A DNA stretch of 31,077 nt from an uncultured Eubacterium sp. (GTDB lineage Bacteria; Bacillota; Clostridia; Lachnospirales; Lachnospiraceae). Below the pieces are notes generated by a model. That model was not told the origin of the DNA. It worked only from the letters and a program-made list of their open reading frames with translations, and made no database searches. Both the position numbers and the translations under genes were made by a program. The stretch covers positions 1 through 31,077 of the forward strand of contig CALGGT010000107.1 in the NCBI GenBank assembly GCA_937915825.1. The letters are read 5' to 3'. Positions 1 through 7,863 of this stretch are shown here, piece by piece (position 1 is the first letter of the stretch; every line of letters begins with the position of its first letter).

Positions 1-445
1 TCGGCGTGGTTGCAAGCTGCCTGTCCTGTTCCGGTGTGAGCTGCGGCATACGCCAACCGGACTGACTGGAGATCGTAACGCCTGCGCCGCCCTCTGCGAT
101 GACCTTGCCAACTTCTTCCAGCAATACCGCTGTGCCATAAAGGTCAACCCTCAAAATAGCTTCTATGGGCGCTTGTGACGGTGAAACGCCGGCCGCGTTC
201 ACCAGATACTTGATTTCGCCATATTCGTGTGCCTTTGCGATAATCGCCAGAATGGATTCTCTGGAAGACAAGTCCATTTCAAACGGCTCCACGTCATAGC
301 CGGCATCATTCATAATCTTTGCAATGGTCTCTGCATTTTTTACACCCTTGTCACCCAAGATGATCTTCTTTCCGAAGCCAACTCTACGGGCAATTGCCAT
401 ACCGATCTGACCTGCTCCGGTTACGATCATTACATCTTTTTTCAT
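1..445 (-). CDS. Short-chain dehydrogenase/reductase (SDR), C-terminus cut by window edge
   Basis: The ATG at 445 is preceded by a strong AAGGAGG site. The 148 visible codons start MKKDVMIVTGAGQIGMAIAR, which carries the TGxGxIG dinucleotide-binding motif of SDR enzymes. NAAG follows at about residue 87, and an ISSQSG segment probably contains the catalytic serine. The YxxxK active site and substrate loop lie beyond the window, so the substrate cannot be named. An Asp at the end of the second strand (ILGD) would favour NAD(H), but this is inference. It is the last visible gene of a minus-strand cluster, 21 bases downstream of the aldo/keto reductase remnant, and probably shares the promoter at 1532-1560. 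Family assignment is secure; the specific reaction is unknown. Confidence 0.85.
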   Translation of the reverse strand, partial: MKKDVMIVTGAGQIGMAIARRVGFGKKIILGDKGVKNAETIAKIMNDAGYDVEPFEMDLSSRESILAIIAKAHEYGEIKYLVNAAGVSPSQAPIEAILRVDLYGTAVLLEEVGKVIAEGGAGVTISSQSGWRMPQLTPEQDRQLATTP

Positions 446-466
446 TTTGAAAGAACCTCCTTCATT

Positions 467-592
467 CTATGATTCAAATGTTTTCGCTACGTATTTTAAA
501 AGTTCCCGGATGGGGAAATGTTGCGGACAGACTTTCTCGCACGTTCCGCATTTAATACAGTCGGATGCCTTTCCGTGTCCGCCGCTTCCGGA
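467..592 (-). pseudogene. Ferredoxin-type C-terminal tail of a deleted aldo/keto reductase
   Basis: Between the stop of the decarboxylase-like gene and the SDR start, one minus-strand frame encodes 41 residues with no start codon. They include GKASDCIKCGTCEKVCPQHF, followed by PIRELLKYVAKTFES and a stop. The CxxCxxCxxxCP pattern plus PIRELL is the typical C-terminal 4Fe-4S segment of clostridial aldo/keto reductases of about 370 residues. The catalytic barrel that should precede it is absent: an in-frame TAA lies at 595-593 and the upstream gene ends at 603. I read it as an internal deletion that removed about 90% of the gene and left the tail. That it was an aldo/keto reductase is inferred from this tail and from the company of CMD-family and SDR genes. 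Confidence 0.7.
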
Positions 593-602
593 TTATGGCT
601 GC

Positions 603-1364
603 CTATTCCTGTTCCGCCGCCTTGTTCACACAGGCAAGCGCGTTCAGACTTCTGGGATATCCGATATATGGCAGGCACTGCGAGATAACTTTGATGAGAA
701 AGGCCTTGTCGTTGCCCACTTTCATATTGCCTGCTGCATGGGCAGTAAGCTGGGACTCACAGCCTCCTTGCGCAGAAAGAAAACAGAAGGTGATCATTTC
801 ACGTTGGGCGTAGGAAAGCCCGGTTCTCGTGTAGTAATCGCCGAAGCAGTTATCTGCCAGCCAGTAATTGATATGTCTAGACTCCTCCGGTCCCGACTGC
901 CAGAAATCCCGCATGCCGTCACCGAAGATATCCACCTGTGCCTGCGTTCCGAGCTCACGACGGTTTTCCATGGTTGTCATTGCTTGTCCTTCGATCGGAA
1001 GAGATACTCCTTTTTCCTCTAGGATCGCGTTGACCGCTTTAAGAAATGGGTATACTCTGCCAATACCAAGATAAGCAACGGCTTGATAGGTGATTTCCTT
1101 GATCTCCACGGGCGTAACACCGAAATTCAGAGCTGCCGGCAGCATCACCTTAAACTCGTCAATGCCCTGACATCCAAGAAGCGTTGCAAGAATCGCCATA
1201 AACCGGGTCTTATCAGCAAGCTCCTGCCCCTCCTGATTGATCACTTCATCAAAGGCAAAATTATCAAACCTTTCTATAAACTCCGGGTCTGTACGAAGAA
1301 AATCGGAAACGTATCCCGGAAACATTTTTTCATGATATTTTTTTGCAAATTCTGTAATCGCCAT
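603..1364 (-). CDS. Carboxymuconolactone decarboxylase (CMD/AhpD-like) family protein, two-domain
   Basis: This 253-residue protein has two CMD-like helical halves. The first (about residues 40-110) contains FMAILATLLGCQG and the stretch VEIKEITYQAVAYLGIGRV typical of the family. The second (about 160-245) carries AQREMITFCFLSAQGGCESQ followed by LTAHAAGNMKVG, a Cys...His arrangement like the AhpD-type reactive centre, although the full CxxC of AhpD is not present. Members act as decarboxylases or as thiol peroxidase-like enzymes; the sequence does not tell which. In clostridia such two-domain proteins often sit with aldo/keto reductases, SDRs and a LysR regulator, as here. A good promoter lies at 1532-1560. 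The start is supported by AGAAAGGAAAAGATC just upstream of the ATG. Confidence 0.8.
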   Translation of the reverse strand: MAITEFAKKYHEKMFPGYVSDFLRTDPEFIERFDNFAFDEVINQEGQELADKTRFMAILATLLGCQGIDEFKVMLPAALNFGVTPVEIKEITYQAVAYLGIGRVYPFLKAVNAILEEKGVSLPIEGQAMTTMENRRELGTQAQVDIFGDGMRDFWQSGPEESRHINYWLADNCFGDYYTRTGLSYAQREMITFCFLSAQGGCESQLTAHAAGNMKVGNDKAFLIKVISQCLPYIGYPRSLNALACVNKAAEQE

Positions 1365-1441
1365 GATCTTTTCCTTTCTTGTATTAAAATATCGGTAGAA
1401 GCTGCAAGCCTGGTCTGTGTTTTATGATCCGCATTCGTTGG

Positions 1442-1511
1442 TTACACTTGCGATCGGACATTCCGGCTCATAATAAAAACTCCTATTTCCATGAGGATGC
1501 CTTTAGCATCC
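1442..1511 (-). promoter_or_regulatory. Hairpin and possible 9-codon leader ORF upstream of the CMD gene
   Basis: The transcript from the promoter at 1532-1560 would have a leader of about 160 bases. It begins with a small stem (GGATGC/GCATCC, 1506-1511 with 1495-1500, five-base loop). A GGAG eight bases before an ATG at 1471 could open a nine-residue ORF (MSRNVRSQV) that stops at 1442. This might be a leader peptide or chance. No U-tract follows the stem, so it is not an obvious terminator. Confidence 0.25.
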
Positions 1512-1531
1512 GAGTTACCGTTCATGGTTTC

Positions 1532-1560
1532 ATTATAAAAAAATGTGGCAAATCAATCAA
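1532..1560 (-). promoter_or_regulatory. Sigma-A promoter for the CMD/SDR operon
   Basis: On the minus strand TTGATT (1560-1555) is separated by 17 bases from a perfect TATAAT (1537-1532). It lies between the end of the LysR gene and the CMD gene and points to the CMD gene. The neighbouring LysR protein is the natural candidate regulator; no clear T-N11-A palindrome was confirmed. Confidence 0.75.
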
Positions 1561-1614
1561 TTCGAAATAAGAGCCTTTCGGATAAGTATGAGTCATGTGG
1601 CTTCGGACAACCTT

Positions 1615-2496
1615 CTAGAACATAGACTTTAGGATCTCTGCAAAATCTTCGATGTAATAGCCGGAATTATCCTTCTTCCAGAACGCGCAATACCTTCTTG
1701 TGATCTGGGACTGTCCCCGAAGGAGTGGAAGTCGTTTGATCGTTGCTCCAAAATAGGTGTCACGGTTTGGCCCCTCCACAGGCATAACGCCACGGTTTGA
1801 AACGATCATGACCCGTGCTGCCCGCAAACTTTCAGCAAAGAGAAATTCCCCCTGAAATCCGATAATATCGTGATAAAATTTCTGCTCTTCCTCCTGCTGT
1901 TCTTTGGAGGCGACAAGAATGCAGGGCGTATTTTTTAATTCCTCTACACGGACGCGATCCAGGTTCGCAAGAGGATTGTGCGAAGCCAATTCCACATAGC
2001 AGACCGTCTCCGTCAGGATCAGATTCTCATATGCATCTGAAAACGCCCGGCGCTGGTCATTGAGAGCAAGGTCGATTTCGCCAAAACGCAGTCCGTCATA
2101 CAGATCCTCATGGTTCCCACTGCTGACCTTCAACTCTACCGTTGGATACTTTTCTGAAAAAGCAGCAATTGCGCGGTTGAATTCATCGCCGTTGTACGTT
2201 GAAAGGACACCGAGGGATAGTTCGGCAGCTTCCTTTCGGCTGGTACGCGTGGTTTCCCTGCACAGCTGCTCAAGGTCGGCAGTTATTATGAGACTTTTCT
2301 TGTAGAAATGCTCGCCGGCTTTCGTTAGTTCAAAGCCACGATTCTTCCTCGTGATCAGCTTTACACCGAGTTCTTCTTCCAGTGCTTTGATGGACTGAGA
2401 GATCCCGGACTGTGAAATGTGGCAACGCTCCGCTGCCTCGGTGAAGCTGTTTTCCTGCACAGTTGTTTGAAAATGCTTTATCTGTCGCAGCATCAT
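1615..2496 (-). CDS. LysR family transcriptional regulator
   Basis: This is a 293-residue protein of normal LysR length. Residues 1-60 form the winged helix-turn-helix (QIKHFQTTVQENSFTEAAER, then CHISQSGISQSIKALEEELG), the classic LysR recognition segment. From about residue 92 a periplasmic-binding-like effector domain follows (LSLGVLSTYNGDEFNRAIAAF, where GVLST starts the first strand). The effector is unknown. It is on the same strand as, and just upstream of, the CMD/SDR operon rather than divergent from it, but is the likely activator of that operon. The ATG at 2496 is preceded by AGAGGTGATGATCT; the next codon is also ATG, so either may be used. Confidence 0.9.
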   Translation of the reverse strand: MMLRQIKHFQTTVQENSFTEAAERCHISQSGISQSIKALEEELGVKLITRKNRGFELTKAGEHFYKKSLIITADLEQLCRETTRTSRKEAAELSLGVLSTYNGDEFNRAIAAFSEKYPTVELKVSSGNHEDLYDGLRFGEIDLALNDQRRAFSDAYENLILTETVCYVELASHNPLANLDRVRVEELKNTPCILVASKEQQEEEQKFYHDIIGFQGEFLFAESLRAARVMIVSNRGVMPVEGPNRDTYFGATIKRLPLLRGQSQITRRYCAFWKKDNSGYYIEDFAEILKSMF

Positions 2497-2539
2497 AGAT
2501 CATCACCTCTATTTGTTTTTATAGAATCATTCATCTTAT

Positions 2540-2568
2540 ATTATATACGAGAATCCGTAGATTTTAAA
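2540..2568 (-). promoter_or_regulatory. Probable promoter of the LysR gene
   Basis: On the minus strand TTTAAA (2568-2563) lies 17 bases before TATAAT (2545-2540), about 45 bases upstream of the LysR start. The -10 is perfect; the -35 matches consensus at four of six positions. Confidence 0.5.
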
Positions 2569-2646
2569 GCAGAAAAATTGTGAGGATTCCAAAGAAGACT
2601 CAAAGGTTTGAACCTGGATTTGTGTTCTGTTTTTCGAATGACAACA

Positions 2647-2679
2647 AATAAACCCCAGTCAATTAGACTGGGGTTTATT
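2647..2679 (-). terminator. Intrinsic terminator of the GH43 gene
   Basis: A perfect 14-bp inverted repeat (2647-2660 with 2666-2679) around a five-base loop has the core ACCCCAGTC/GACTGGGGT. On the minus strand it ends GGGGTTTATTTGTTGT, a usable U-rich tract. It lies 77 bases after the GH43 stop and insulates the LysR gene. The symmetrical A/T flanks could make it work in both directions. Confidence 0.85.
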
Positions 2680-2755
2680 ACGGAGATTTATAAGTTTATC
2701 ATTTACGAATGGGCGATAAAAAACTTATTGTTGAGAAAGTTGTAAAGTAGCTTTC

Positions 2756-5437
2756 TTATTCACAGATCCATTTGTCGATCAGTGCGACATCGTCGAAGGA
2801 AGCCAGAAGTGTTTCCGTACTCTCTTCGTCCAGGTATATACGGAGCTTGCCATTTTCCGTGAATTTAAATATCACATCGTGTACGCCGGTGCAGGAGATG
2901 TCGATCTCGCTCTCTGCGGTTTGATATGCCGGATTTTCGGCATCGGACGAGAATACGATACTTATTTTCTTAGCGCCATCTGTGCCAAAGTCTACATTTG
3001 ATACACCTAAAAAGCTTGTATCCGTAAGTGGCTGCATGGAGTAGTTCGAGCCTGCCCAGAGATCTACGGAGCTTTCTTCCTCTGTGTTAGCGACTGCTTT
3101 TACACCGCCTGACATGGAGAATGTCTCGCTCTCTACATTTTCATAAGGATTGATATTTACTCCGTCTAAGGGATCAACCCCGGCTTTTGTCATAACCGTT
3201 CTCGCAACAGACCCGTCTTCGTTGGTGAAATCACCATTATCTCCAAGATTCAGGTAATCGACATACGTTGTACGGTAATCCGTCTTGCAGCCAAGGGCGA
3301 TCGTATCAGCCTTTGTATGATAGAATGCGTAATATTGTCCCTTAAATTCCAGGAAGCAGTGATGGTTATTTCCATATGAACCAAAGTAACTGCCGGGGTT
3401 CCTAAGTACGGAACCTACAAACTTAAATCCTGTGAGAGGATTATCGCTTTCCATAACCGCGATATTGGCGGTGGGAGCGCCTGCTGCATCACGTCCGGAT
3501 AAAGAATCCCAGTTTGTACAGTAGCTGTAATAGTATTTGTCACCGATCTTGTTGATTCCTGAATCCTCAAATGCGTAAGGAGCATCGATGGTAACAGGAT
3601 CATCGGCCAGGCTGATCATGTCATCGCCAAGTTTTACGGCACGGATGCAATTCGGATGTACACGGTCTTCGGCATCACCGATACCGCCAAAGTAGAGATA
3701 TCCGGTTCCGTCATCGTCTACAAGTACCGCCGGGTCGAAGAGCCAGGGAACTTCCTCGCTTGAGCAGTTCGGCGTCTTGCGGCTGATCAGCTGCTTTCCG
3801 AGCGGATCCGTCCAGGGCCCTGTGGGGCTGTCTGCCGTGAGGACCCCGATTCCTGAACCGTTATCAGCGAAGTAGAGGAAGAACTTCTCTTTTCCGTCGA
3901 TGGTCTTGTGAGCGGCAGCGGGAGCCCATGAGTTGCTTGCCCATGTTGCGGCACCTTTCTTGCCTGCTACAGGGATTTCACCATGATAGGTCCAGTTTAC
4001 CATATCGGCTGTAGAATAGCAGTTAAGTGTGTTGATCTTGCTGTAATCATTGTCTGCTGTCGGCGCTTTGTCATACTGTTGTGAATCATTGGTGCCATAT
4101 ACATAGACGCGGCCGTCATATTCCATAGCCCAGGGATCCGCGGTAAGCCTTAAATTAAGGGCCGGATTTCCGGCTTTCGTCTTTTCAAGACCGCCGGAAA
4201 GGTCGGGATAATCGACTTCTTCCTGCTCTTTCGCTACACCGGATATGGTGAAATCATCAATATAAAAGGATCGGAAATCATCGGTTCCGTATACGGACTG
4301 CCAGTAGATGCTTACGGTTCCGGTATTGGGTTCAATGGCCTCTGTGAAGAAGGATAGTTCTGTCCATTCACCGGCCTTGCACAGAATTTCACTGGTTGCA
4401 GCCGATCCTGTGATAAAGTCATATTTGGTACTTGTTTCACCCTCCGGTATATACTGGAGACCGCCGGATATGATCATGTCTTCATCACTGTCAGGCATTA
4501 CGAACATATGTATCTGATATTTCTTTCCTACTTCAGCGACGTCAGAAAGATTCAGTGAGATTCCGTGCCAGTCTGCTGTTCTTACACCACTGTAGAGAGA
4601 ATGTTCAGAATCGTGTCCCACATCACCAATATTGATTGAGCAGCCACGTCCACTAAAGGGTTCTGTCTCGCAGTCTTCGAAGTCCAGGCTGTAGATGACC
4701 TTCGAGTCCGGATCGGGAGTTTCTTCTGACGGTACATCGGAAGCTTCCGGCTCTGAAGATTCCTTGGGCTCTTCGGTTTTTACGGGAGCTTCGGTGGAAG
4801 CTTCCGGTGTGCTGGTGATGTCCGGGACGGTTGTATTTGTTCCGGTTGGTGATACGGGTGCTTCGGTTTCGGTCGCAGACTGAGGGGAAGGAGTAGAGTC
4901 TTCCGTTCCGGTTGTCGTCTGCGGCAAAGCCGAAGGTGCTTCGTTTCCGCTCGTAGCCTGCGGCAAAGCGGAAGGTGCGTTGGTTCCGGTTGAAGCCAGC
5001 GGGGAAGCAGAAGGTGCGTTGGTTCCGGTTGTCGTCTGCGGTGAAACGGAAGCGGCTGCTGTCTCGGATGCGGCAGCTGTCTGTGTAGCCACGTCTGTAG
5101 TTGTCTTTCTCTTTGCTTTTACGATAACCCTTACGATACCAAGCTTTTTCTTTCCCTTTTTCACAGTGATTTTGGCACGTCCTTTTTTCTTGCCTTTTAC
5201 TACGCCTTTTTTACTTACAGACGCTACTTTTCGTTTGTTACTCTTGAAGGAATATTTAATGCCTTTTTTCTTGTTCTTGATCTTGATCTTTTTTTTCTTT
5301 CCTACCGTTACTTTGATTTTTTTGGTGGCGAGCTTTGTTCTGCCTGCTGCCTGTGAAGCCTGAGGTACAGCCTGTGCACACAGAGATGCCACGAGCGCTC
5401 CGGTCATAATGAGAGCCGGTATCCTCTTGATTTTCAT
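2756..5437 (-). CDS. Secreted multidomain GH43 family glycosidase
   Basis: The 893-residue exported protein probably acts on arabinan, xylan or arabinoxylan side chains. Order: signal peptide (about 1-31); lysine-rich BIG2-like module (32-111); Thr/Ser/Pro linker with imperfect TNAPSALPQATSG-type repeats (112-246); CBM4/9-like beta-sandwich (about 247-400, starting VIYSLDFEDCE); five-bladed GH43 domain (about 420-740); C-terminal beta-rich domain, possibly a second CBM. The three expected acidic residues appear in context: Asp in LRLTADPWAMEYDG, Asp in WLFDPAVLVDDDGTGYLYFG, and Glu in YAFEDSGINKIGDKYYYSY. Although an in-frame TTG lies at 5446, the ATG at 5437 is chosen because AAGGAGG sits nine bases upstream of it and abuts the TTG. 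No LPXTG or SLH anchor is visible; the basic module may bind the wall. Substrate is inferred from family only. Confidence 0.88.
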   Translation of the reverse strand: MKIKRIPALIMTGALVASLCAQAVPQASQAAGRTKLATKKIKVTVGKKKKIKIKNKKKGIKYSFKSNKRKVASVSKKGVVKGKKKGRAKITVKKGKKKLGIVRVIVKAKRKTTTDVATQTAAASETAAASVSPQTTTGTNAPSASPLASTGTNAPSALPQATSGNEAPSALPQTTTGTEDSTPSPQSATETEAPVSPTGTNTTVPDITSTPEASTEAPVKTEEPKESSEPEASDVPSEETPDPDSKVIYSLDFEDCETEPFSGRGCSINIGDVGHDSEHSLYSGVRTADWHGISLNLSDVAEVGKKYQIHMFVMPDSDEDMIISGGLQYIPEGETSTKYDFITGSAATSEILCKAGEWTELSFFTEAIEPNTGTVSIYWQSVYGTDDFRSFYIDDFTISGVAKEQEEVDYPDLSGGLEKTKAGNPALNLRLTADPWAMEYDGRVYVYGTNDSQQYDKAPTADNDYSKINTLNCYSTADMVNWTYHGEIPVAGKKGAATWASNSWAPAAAHKTIDGKEKFFLYFADNGSGIGVLTADSPTGPWTDPLGKQLISRKTPNCSSEEVPWLFDPAVLVDDDGTGYLYFGGIGDAEDRVHPNCIRAVKLGDDMISLADDPVTIDAPYAFEDSGINKIGDKYYYSYCTNWDSLSGRDAAGAPTANIAVMESDNPLTGFKFVGSVLRNPGSYFGSYGNNHHCFLEFKGQYYAFYHTKADTIALGCKTDYRTTYVDYLNLGDNGDFTNEDGSVARTVMTKAGVDPLDGVNINPYENVESETFSMSGGVKAVANTEEESSVDLWAGSNYSMQPLTDTSFLGVSNVDFGTDGAKKISIVFSSDAENPAYQTAESEIDISCTGVHDVIFKFTENGKLRIYLDEESTETLLASFDDVALIDKWICE

Positions 5438-5660
5438 GGTACTCAACCTCCTTAGATAAAATGTTTATTCCTTTGTTTTTCTTTTGCTGCGCGTTTCGTA
5501 TGTTGTATACCGATGCGCTTTGTTTAAACTATAAGATAGCAGAAAACGGACAAGAATAAAATGATATATGAGGTATAGAGATTGATTTTTTACGCAAAAG
5601 TGGTGGCCTGTCTCCGAATGGGAATATGGTAGGATTGGAGGGGGAAAGATATTCAGGACA

Positions 5661-6611
5661 TTAATCCATCACCACAACGATCTTTCCATCAACGCCCTTT
5701 TCCTGGGCTTTGATGGCTTGCTTTATATTGGAAAAAGAAAAGGACGCGCCGATCAAAGGTGTAATGCCTCGTTCAGTGATGAAAGCAAAGATCTTGTCCA
5801 TGGTTTCCTGGGTCGGATAGTTTGAGAAGAATCCGGTGAGATAACAGCCATTCGGGATCTCCTTGATCGGATCAAATCCGTTTAGATAGTATTCTCCGCC
5901 TAAAATACCGGTATTGCAAACAATTCCTCCATGGTAGAGGTGCCGGAGGGAATCTCGAAGGGTCTTCGGTCCGATCAATTCTAATATTTTATTCGCGTAA
6001 AATCCATCCGGAAGGTGATTGGCAGGGTCAAAGACAGCTTCACAGCCAAGATCCGTGATCCGATGCAGTTTCTCTTTTTTGTGTGTTGTGCCATACACCT
6101 TACATCCAAGAGCCGCTGCGATCTGCATTGCGGCATACCCCAACGCGGAGGTGGCGCCTCTGACAAGAAGAGTATCGGACGGCTGGAGGTTCAGGCATTC
6201 AAAAAGGGAGCCCCACGCAGTAAAAAAAGTCTCAGGAATTGCTGCGAGATATTGCGGGTCAAGAGTAGATGAAATATGAAAGAGATTTTGTACCGGCAAG
6301 ATGGCATATTCTTCGTAGGAACCGTTAAAATTTCTTCCCAGTCCGCCCATAAGAGAACAGACCAGATCCCCTTTTTCAAACCCGTTGTCTAAAGAGTGTT
6401 CGACAATTCCTACGCATTCGATGCCCGGAACAATCGGTTTATGAATGTAATCTCCGCGAATCTCGTTAACGCGAAGCACCAGTTCCGAGTGGTTCATGCC
6501 AAAGGCTAATATCTTTACCAGTACCCAGCCTTTTCTGGCTTTTGGCCGTTCAATTTCTTCCAGGACAATGTCGTCGCTGTTGGTAACATCGTTTAAGATT
6601 ACGGCTTTCAT
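5661..6611 (-). CDS. Zinc-independent quinone oxidoreductase-like (MDR) enzyme of the RiPP locus
   Basis: This 316-residue protein is a medium-chain dehydrogenase/reductase of the quinone-oxidoreductase type. The N-terminal GroES-like part has PIVPGIECVGIVE, and a Rossmann domain begins at LLVRGATSALGYAAMQIAAA, where the NADPH-binding loop is a GxTSxxG variant. The cysteine and histidine ligands of zinc-dependent alcohol dehydrogenases are absent. The length matches the family. Its ATG overlaps the stop of the radical SAM gene (ATGA), with GGAGG inside that gene's last codons, so the two are translationally coupled. This placement suggests a role with the maturase, for example reducing or oxidising the modified peptide, but that is inference; it could also be a passenger. 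Confidence 0.85.
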   Translation of the reverse strand: MKAVILNDVTNSDDIVLEEIERPKARKGWVLVKILAFGMNHSELVLRVNEIRGDYIHKPIVPGIECVGIVEHSLDNGFEKGDLVCSLMGGLGRNFNGSYEEYAILPVQNLFHISSTLDPQYLAAIPETFFTAWGSLFECLNLQPSDTLLVRGATSALGYAAMQIAAALGCKVYGTTHKKEKLHRITDLGCEAVFDPANHLPDGFYANKILELIGPKTLRDSLRHLYHGGIVCNTGILGGEYYLNGFDPIKEIPNGCYLTGFFSNYPTQETMDKIFAFITERGITPLIGASFSFSNIKQAIKAQEKGVDGKIVVVMD

Positions 6612-7648
6612 TCTTCAACCTCCATCCAGCATTGAGGATCTGCATCGTACATATTATGGGTATATCCGTAGGTGACGGACGGACAGCCGCGACAGTATGC
6701 TTTCAGTTTGCATTTGCTGCATTTTACAAATTTGTCATACTGCCTGTATTCATCAAACTTTGCTGAAGTCCACAGGTCATACAGACTTGTGGTCATTACT
6801 GATCCTATCTCTGATTCCATTCTTCGGCAGGCATAGACTGCTCCCGTCGGCAAAATCGTCACATGGTTACGACCACAATTACAGCCGTCAATCATTGTAT
6901 TGGCAGTGAGATTCTCTTCCGGGTTAAACAGTCCTTTTTCGTATTTGTATAAAGTCCATAGATGATCCTTTAGCTGGTAAGTTGTTTTCGAGTCCTTGTG
7001 GGCTAAGTAACGCTCAAAGCACGCATCCATATAAGCCTTATACTCCTGCGGACTCATGTGGATATCCGGATCATAGGCTTTTTCAACGCTTGTAGGACAA
7101 TACCGCCCCACCGCATAAACATCTACACCCAGTTCGTCAACCAGATCGATCAGGGCAGGAATCTCTTTGTGATTTGTTTTAGAAACGGTGGACATAACGG
7201 CCGCCCACATTCCGGAGTCTTTAATGAGTTGAATGGCTTTCAGCGTAGCTGCAAAGCTCCCGGGTTTACGAAAGGTATCATGGGTCTTTTCCAAGCCGTC
7301 CAGGGATACTTGATATTTCACACACCCCAGGTCATGCATCTTTTTGCAGACATCCGCAGTCAAATGAAAGGGATTCCCCATCAAGCAGAAACGTAATTTC
7401 TTCTCATGAAAGTATTCCAGTAATCTCCAAAAGTCCGGGTGAAGGATGGGGTCGCCGCCAGTAAGGTAAATATAGGGGATCCGGTTGATCCGATCGCAGA
7501 AGTCGATGATCTGGTTTGTAACAGAGATCAGATCCTCGAAGGGCATTGTGACCAATGCCGGGCATCCTTCGGAGAAAATATAACAATGCTTGCATCGCTG
7601 ATCGCATACATCCGTGATGTGCCATTGGATCGCAAAATAACTTTTCAT
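6608..7648 (-). CDS. Radical SAM/SPASM peptide maturase (ACG-repeat RiPP system)
   Basis: This 346-residue enzyme has the radical SAM cluster motif CDQRCKHC (Cys 15, 19 and 22) and a TGGDP segment for SAM binding. A C-terminal SPASM region is rich in cysteines: DGCNCGRN, TGAVYACRRM, and CSKCKLKAYCRGCPS ending DPQCWM, enough for two auxiliary 4Fe-4S clusters. SPASM radical SAM proteins modify ribosomal peptides, commonly by forming thioether or carbon-carbon links. Immediately upstream is a 50-residue peptide with four ACG motifs, the obvious substrate. From memory this pairing matches a computationally defined 'ACGX' radical SAM system; I know of no characterised product. AAAGAGGTGTTTTAGC precedes the ATG. 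A hairpin separates it from the precursor gene, and the oxidoreductase gene overlaps its stop. Confidence 0.9.
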   Translation of the reverse strand: MKSYFAIQWHITDVCDQRCKHCYIFSEGCPALVTMPFEDLISVTNQIIDFCDRINRIPYIYLTGGDPILHPDFWRLLEYFHEKKLRFCLMGNPFHLTADVCKKMHDLGCVKYQVSLDGLEKTHDTFRKPGSFAATLKAIQLIKDSGMWAAVMSTVSKTNHKEIPALIDLVDELGVDVYAVGRYCPTSVEKAYDPDIHMSPQEYKAYMDACFERYLAHKDSKTTYQLKDHLWTLYKYEKGLFNPEENLTANTMIDGCNCGRNHVTILPTGAVYACRRMESEIGSVMTTSLYDLWTSAKFDEYRQYDKFVKCSKCKLKAYCRGCPSVTYGYTHNMYDADPQCWMEVEE

Positions 7649-7673
7649 GCTAAAACACCTCTTTATAGAAACG

Positions 7674-7704
7674 AAGGCGTCAACTCATCCGGAATTGACG
7701 CCTT
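7674..7704 (-). promoter_or_regulatory. Attenuator-like hairpin between precursor and maturase
   Basis: A 10-bp perfect stem (AAGGCGTCAA/TTGACGCCTT, 7695-7704 with 7674-7683) with an 11-base loop lies directly after the precursor stop. The following minus-strand bases, CGTTTCT, make a weak U-tract. Such partial terminators or 3' stabilisers are common between RiPP precursor and enzyme genes and would give excess precursor. The role is inferred from position. Confidence 0.6.
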
Positions 7705-7710
7705 GCCTTC

Positions 7711-7863
7711 TTACTTTGCTTCCGGGTCTTGCGTTCCGCATGCAGGTGCGGGATCCGGATCTTTCGTCCCACAAGCAGGTGCCGGATTCGGATCAGCGCT
7801 TCCGCAGGCCGGTGCCGGATCGGTTGTTCCACAAGCGGTGCCTTGAATCGTTTCGTCGAACAT
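7711..7863 (-). CDS. ACG-repeat RiPP precursor peptide (50 residues)
   Basis: This small gene encodes a short leader (MFDETIQGT) followed by four ACG repeats, each followed by T or S and spaced by acidic/proline segments: ACGTTDPAP, ACGSADPNPAP, ACGTKDPDPAP and ACGTQDPEAK. There are four cysteines, all inside the repeats, and no membrane segment. AGGAGG lies eight bases before the ATG. An overlapping ATG at 7868 in another frame gives only a basic shadow ORF. The radical SAM/SPASM maturase lies 62 bases downstream, and a promoter at 7896-7925 serves both. The repeats closely fit the ACGX-repeat precursor family remembered from genome annotation. Each Cys is the probable modification site (inference). 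The mature structure and activity are unknown. Confidence 0.88.
   Translation of the reverse strand: MFDETIQGTACGTTDPAPACGSADPNPAPACGTKDPDPAPACGTQDPEAK

Noticed and set aside
447..1022. 191-codon plus-strand ORF
   Set aside because: It is antisense to the CMD gene and the ferredoxin tail, with no family features and no ribosome binding site.
4695..5363. Plus-strand ORFs rich in Val/Ser/Gly and Phe/Leu opposite the GH43 gene
   Set aside because: They mirror the low-complexity Thr/Pro linker and the lysine-rich module of the opposite strand.
5438..5660. Promoter or small gene upstream of the GH43 gene
   Set aside because: A TATAGT is present on the minus strand (5533-5528), but no acceptable -35 was found at 16-18 bases, and no coding frame is convincing.
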